Shown: in pieces, positions 8,466 through 10,518 of the stretch
Layout of the letters: the number at the start of each line of letters is the position of its first letter
How positions within the stretch are numbered: the first letter of the stretch is position 1
Assembly: GCA_016781225.1 (NCBI GenBank)
Contig: JADDQT010000001.1
Coordinates: forward strand, 1 to 10,518
From: Actinomycetota bacterium
Lineage (GTDB): Bacteria; Actinomycetota; Acidimicrobiia; Acidimicrobiales; GCA-2861595
DNA length: 10,518 nucleotides
Direction: 5' to 3'
The notes under the pieces: generated by a model
Seen by the model: the letters and a program-made list of their open reading frames with translations, nothing else
Told to the model about the DNA's origin: nothing
Database searches by the model: none
Position numbers and translations under genes: made by a program

Positions 8466-10345
8466 TGCTGCAGCGCCCGCCGGCCGGCACCGTCCCGGAC
8501 GCCCCCGGGTCCTACCAGTTCAAGGACGGCGACGGCAGGGTCATCTACGTGGGCAAGGCCAAGTCGCTGCGCCAACGCCTGAACAGCTACTTCGGCAGCC
8601 TCGGTGCCCTCCCGCCCCGCACGGCCCAGATCGTGCAGGCGGCCGCCAGCGTGGAGTGGATCCAGGTGAGCAACGACGTGGAAGCGCTCATGCTGGAGTA
8701 CAACCTCATCAAGCAGCACCGGCCCCGGTTCAACATCCGCCTGCGGGACGACAAGAGCTATCCCTTCCTCGCCATCACCGTCGGCGACGAGTGGCCGCGG
8801 GCCATGGTCATGCGGGGCCACAAGCGCAAGGGCGTGCGCTACTTCGGGCCCTACGGCCATGCGTACGCAATCCGGGAGACCCTTGACCTGCTGCTGCGCA
8901 CCTTTCCCATCCGGACGTGCTCGGACAACAAGTTCAATCGCCATCAGCGCGAGGGCCGGCCATGCCTGCTGTTCCACATCGAGAAGTGCTCCGGGCCGTG
9001 CGTCAAGGAGATCGAGCGCCAGGACTACGAAGGCCTCGTGAGTGAGCTCATCGGCTTCCTGGAGGGCGACACCCAGCCCATCGTGCGCCGGCTGGAGCAG
9101 GAGATGGGCCAGGCGTCCGACGCCCAGGCCTACGAGCGGGCGGCGCGGCTGCGCGACCGTCTGGGGTCGGTGCGCAAAGCCATCGAGAAGCAGCAGATGG
9201 TCAGCGATCGGTCGGACGACATCGACGTGATCGGCATCGCCGAGGACGAGCTGGAGGCGGCGGTTCAGGTCTTCTACGTCAGGCGCGGCCGGGTGGTGGG
9301 GCGGAAGGGCTTCGTGCTCGACAAGGTGGAGGACCTGTCACGGCCCCAACTCGTGGCCAACGTGCTGCAGCAGCTCTACGCCGAGAGCGCCCTGGCGTTG
9401 CCCCGGGAGGTCCTCGTCCCCGAGCTCCCGGACGAGTGCGAGGTCATCGAGCAATGGCTGAGCGGCCAGCGAGAGGCGAGGGTCGAGGTGCGGGTGCCGC
9501 AGCGGGGTAGCAAGCGCTCGCTGCACGAGACCGTCACCCGCAATGCCGAGGAGGAGTTCGTCCGCCATCGCCTGCGGCGCTCGGCGGACCACAACAGCCG
9601 GGCCCGCGCCCTCAACGCCCTGCAGGACGTGCTGGAGCTGCCCCAGTCACCGTTGCGCATCGAGTGCTTCGACATGAGCCACATCCAGGGGTCGGACTAT
9701 GTGGGCTCGATGGTGGTGATGGAGGACGGCCTGGCGAAGAAGGGGGACTACCGGCGCTTCAAGGTGAAGGAGGTGCCGGGCAACGACGACTATGCGGCCA
9801 TGGAGGAGGTGCTCACCAGGCGGCTGACGGCGCTGCTCGTCGAGCGCCGCCGACAGCCGGAGGAGCGAAGACGGCGCTTCTCCTACCCACCCCAGCTGCT
9901 CCTGGTGGACGGCGGCAAGGGCCAACTCGCCGTGGCCCTTCGCGTGGTGGCGGACCTGGGCCTGGAGGATGAGATCCCGGTGGCGGCCCTGGCCAAGCGC
10001 TTCGAGGAGGTGTACCTGCCCGGCCGTGCCGACCCTGTGCGCATCCCCCGCAACTCGGAGGCGCTGTACCTCCTGCAGCGCGTGCGTGACGAGGCCCACC
10101 GCTTCGCCATCACGTACCACCGCCAGCTCCGGGGCCGGCGGATGACCCAGAGCGCCCTCGACGACGTCCCGGGCCTGGGCCCGACGAGGAGGAAGCGGCT
10201 CCTGGCCGAGCTCGGAGGCGTGAAGGCGGTCAAGGCCGCTCCCCTCGAATCCCTGCTGGAACTGCCGTGGCTGCCCGACGCCGTGGCTCGGGCGGTGCAC
10301 GAGAAGGTCCACGGTCCCGGTCCGCGCCCCGGGCTCAGCAGGTGA
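8465..10345 (+). CDS. uvrC: excinuclease ABC subunit UvrC
   Basis: UvrC is the dual nuclease that cuts DNA on both sides of a lesion marked by UvrB. The product is 626 residues. N-terminal GIY-YIG nuclease (about 14-95): IYVGKAKSLRQR, with likely catalytic Tyr28 and Arg38, and Glu78 in EALMLEYNLIK. Four cysteines C152, C167, C175 and C179 match the family iron-sulfur cluster region. The UVR motif at about 206-240 binds UvrB. The RNase H-like nuclease has ECFDMSH (Asp403), LLLVDGGKGQL (Asp482) and DEAHRFAITYHR (His545), the expected catalytic set for the 5' cut. A tandem helix-hairpin-helix (about 565-616) binds DNA. GTG 8465 is chosen because it gives a normal N-terminus; it overlaps the uvrA stop by one base (TAGTG). 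The frame is open further upstream, but only inside uvrA. No Shine-Dalgarno is near, so translational coupling to uvrA is likely. Confidence 0.97.
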
Positions 10346-10518
10346 GCGTCGAGGACCTCTGGGAGAAGCATGCCCGCTGGTGGCAGGACGCCTTCACCGA
10401 GGGTGCCGACCCCGAGTACGTCGAGCAGATCATCCCCCTGGTCGTCGAACACCTGGCCGGCGCTCGCAGGGTGCTGGACGTGGGAACGGGGGAGGGCCAG
10501 CTGTCGCGGGCGGCGGCG
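10342..10518 (+). CDS. SAM-dependent methyltransferase, N-terminal fragment (3' end outside window)
   Basis: A frame opens at GTG 10342, overlapping the uvrC TGA as GTGA, and stays open to the right edge (59 residues). It starts VSVEDLWEKHARWWQDAF. Residues 44-52 read VLDVGTGEG, the glycine-rich motif I that binds S-adenosylmethionine in class I methyltransferases. This resembles small-molecule type methyltransferases of the Methyltransf_11/25 kind, but the substrate cannot be judged from the fragment. The 4-base overlap implies coupling to uvrC. A related position in other actinobacteria is often taken by rapZ, so this may be a lineage-specific insertion. Family moderately sure; function unknown. 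Confidence 0.75.
   Translation, partial: MSVEDLWEKHARWWQDAFTEGADPEYVEQIIPLVVEHLAGARRVLDVGTGEGQLSRAAA

Overview
The window is a high-GC, gene-dense bacterial chromosome segment. All confidently called genes lie on the + strand and are packed head to tail: polA (3' part only), rpsA, coaE, uvrB, uvrA, uvrC, and the start of a SAM-dependent methyltransferase that runs off the right edge. The PolA, S1, UvrB and UvrA proteins resemble actinobacterial homologues: a Tyr-type O-helix and degenerate exonuclease site in PolA, a four-repeat S1, and a GKS Walker A in UvrB. The source is most likely an Actinomycetota member. An Acidimicrobiia-like lineage is a guess from gene order and cannot be proved from this window alone.

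Layout. 3-1388: C-terminal half of DNA polymerase I. 1415-2851: ribosomal protein S1. 2852-2976: the only sizeable gap, which holds a striking inverted repeat (a perfect 21-bp stem inside an imperfect 35-bp one), a possible internal -10 box and a short ORF with a good Shine-Dalgarno. 2977-3597: dephospho-CoA kinase. 3597-5606, 5628-8465 and 8465-10345: UvrB, UvrA and UvrC. 10342-10518: methyltransferase fragment.

Function. UvrA and UvrB find bulky DNA damage, UvrC cuts on both sides, and Pol I fills the gap left after excision. The window therefore carries the full incision machinery of nucleotide excision repair beside its resynthesis polymerase; the UvrD helicase and ligase are not present. 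rpsA and coaE sit between polA and the uvr genes, as in several actinobacterial genomes.

Expression. Junctions are very tight (TAGTG at coaE/uvrB and uvrA/uvrC, GTGA at uvrC/methyltransferase). Several starts lack a Shine-Dalgarno but have a TANNNT box 6 to 10 bases upstream, suggesting leaderless or nearly leaderless transcripts. The core genes are well-known families. The least explained piece of DNA is the inverted-repeat element in front of coaE, whose right arm abuts the coaE start codon.
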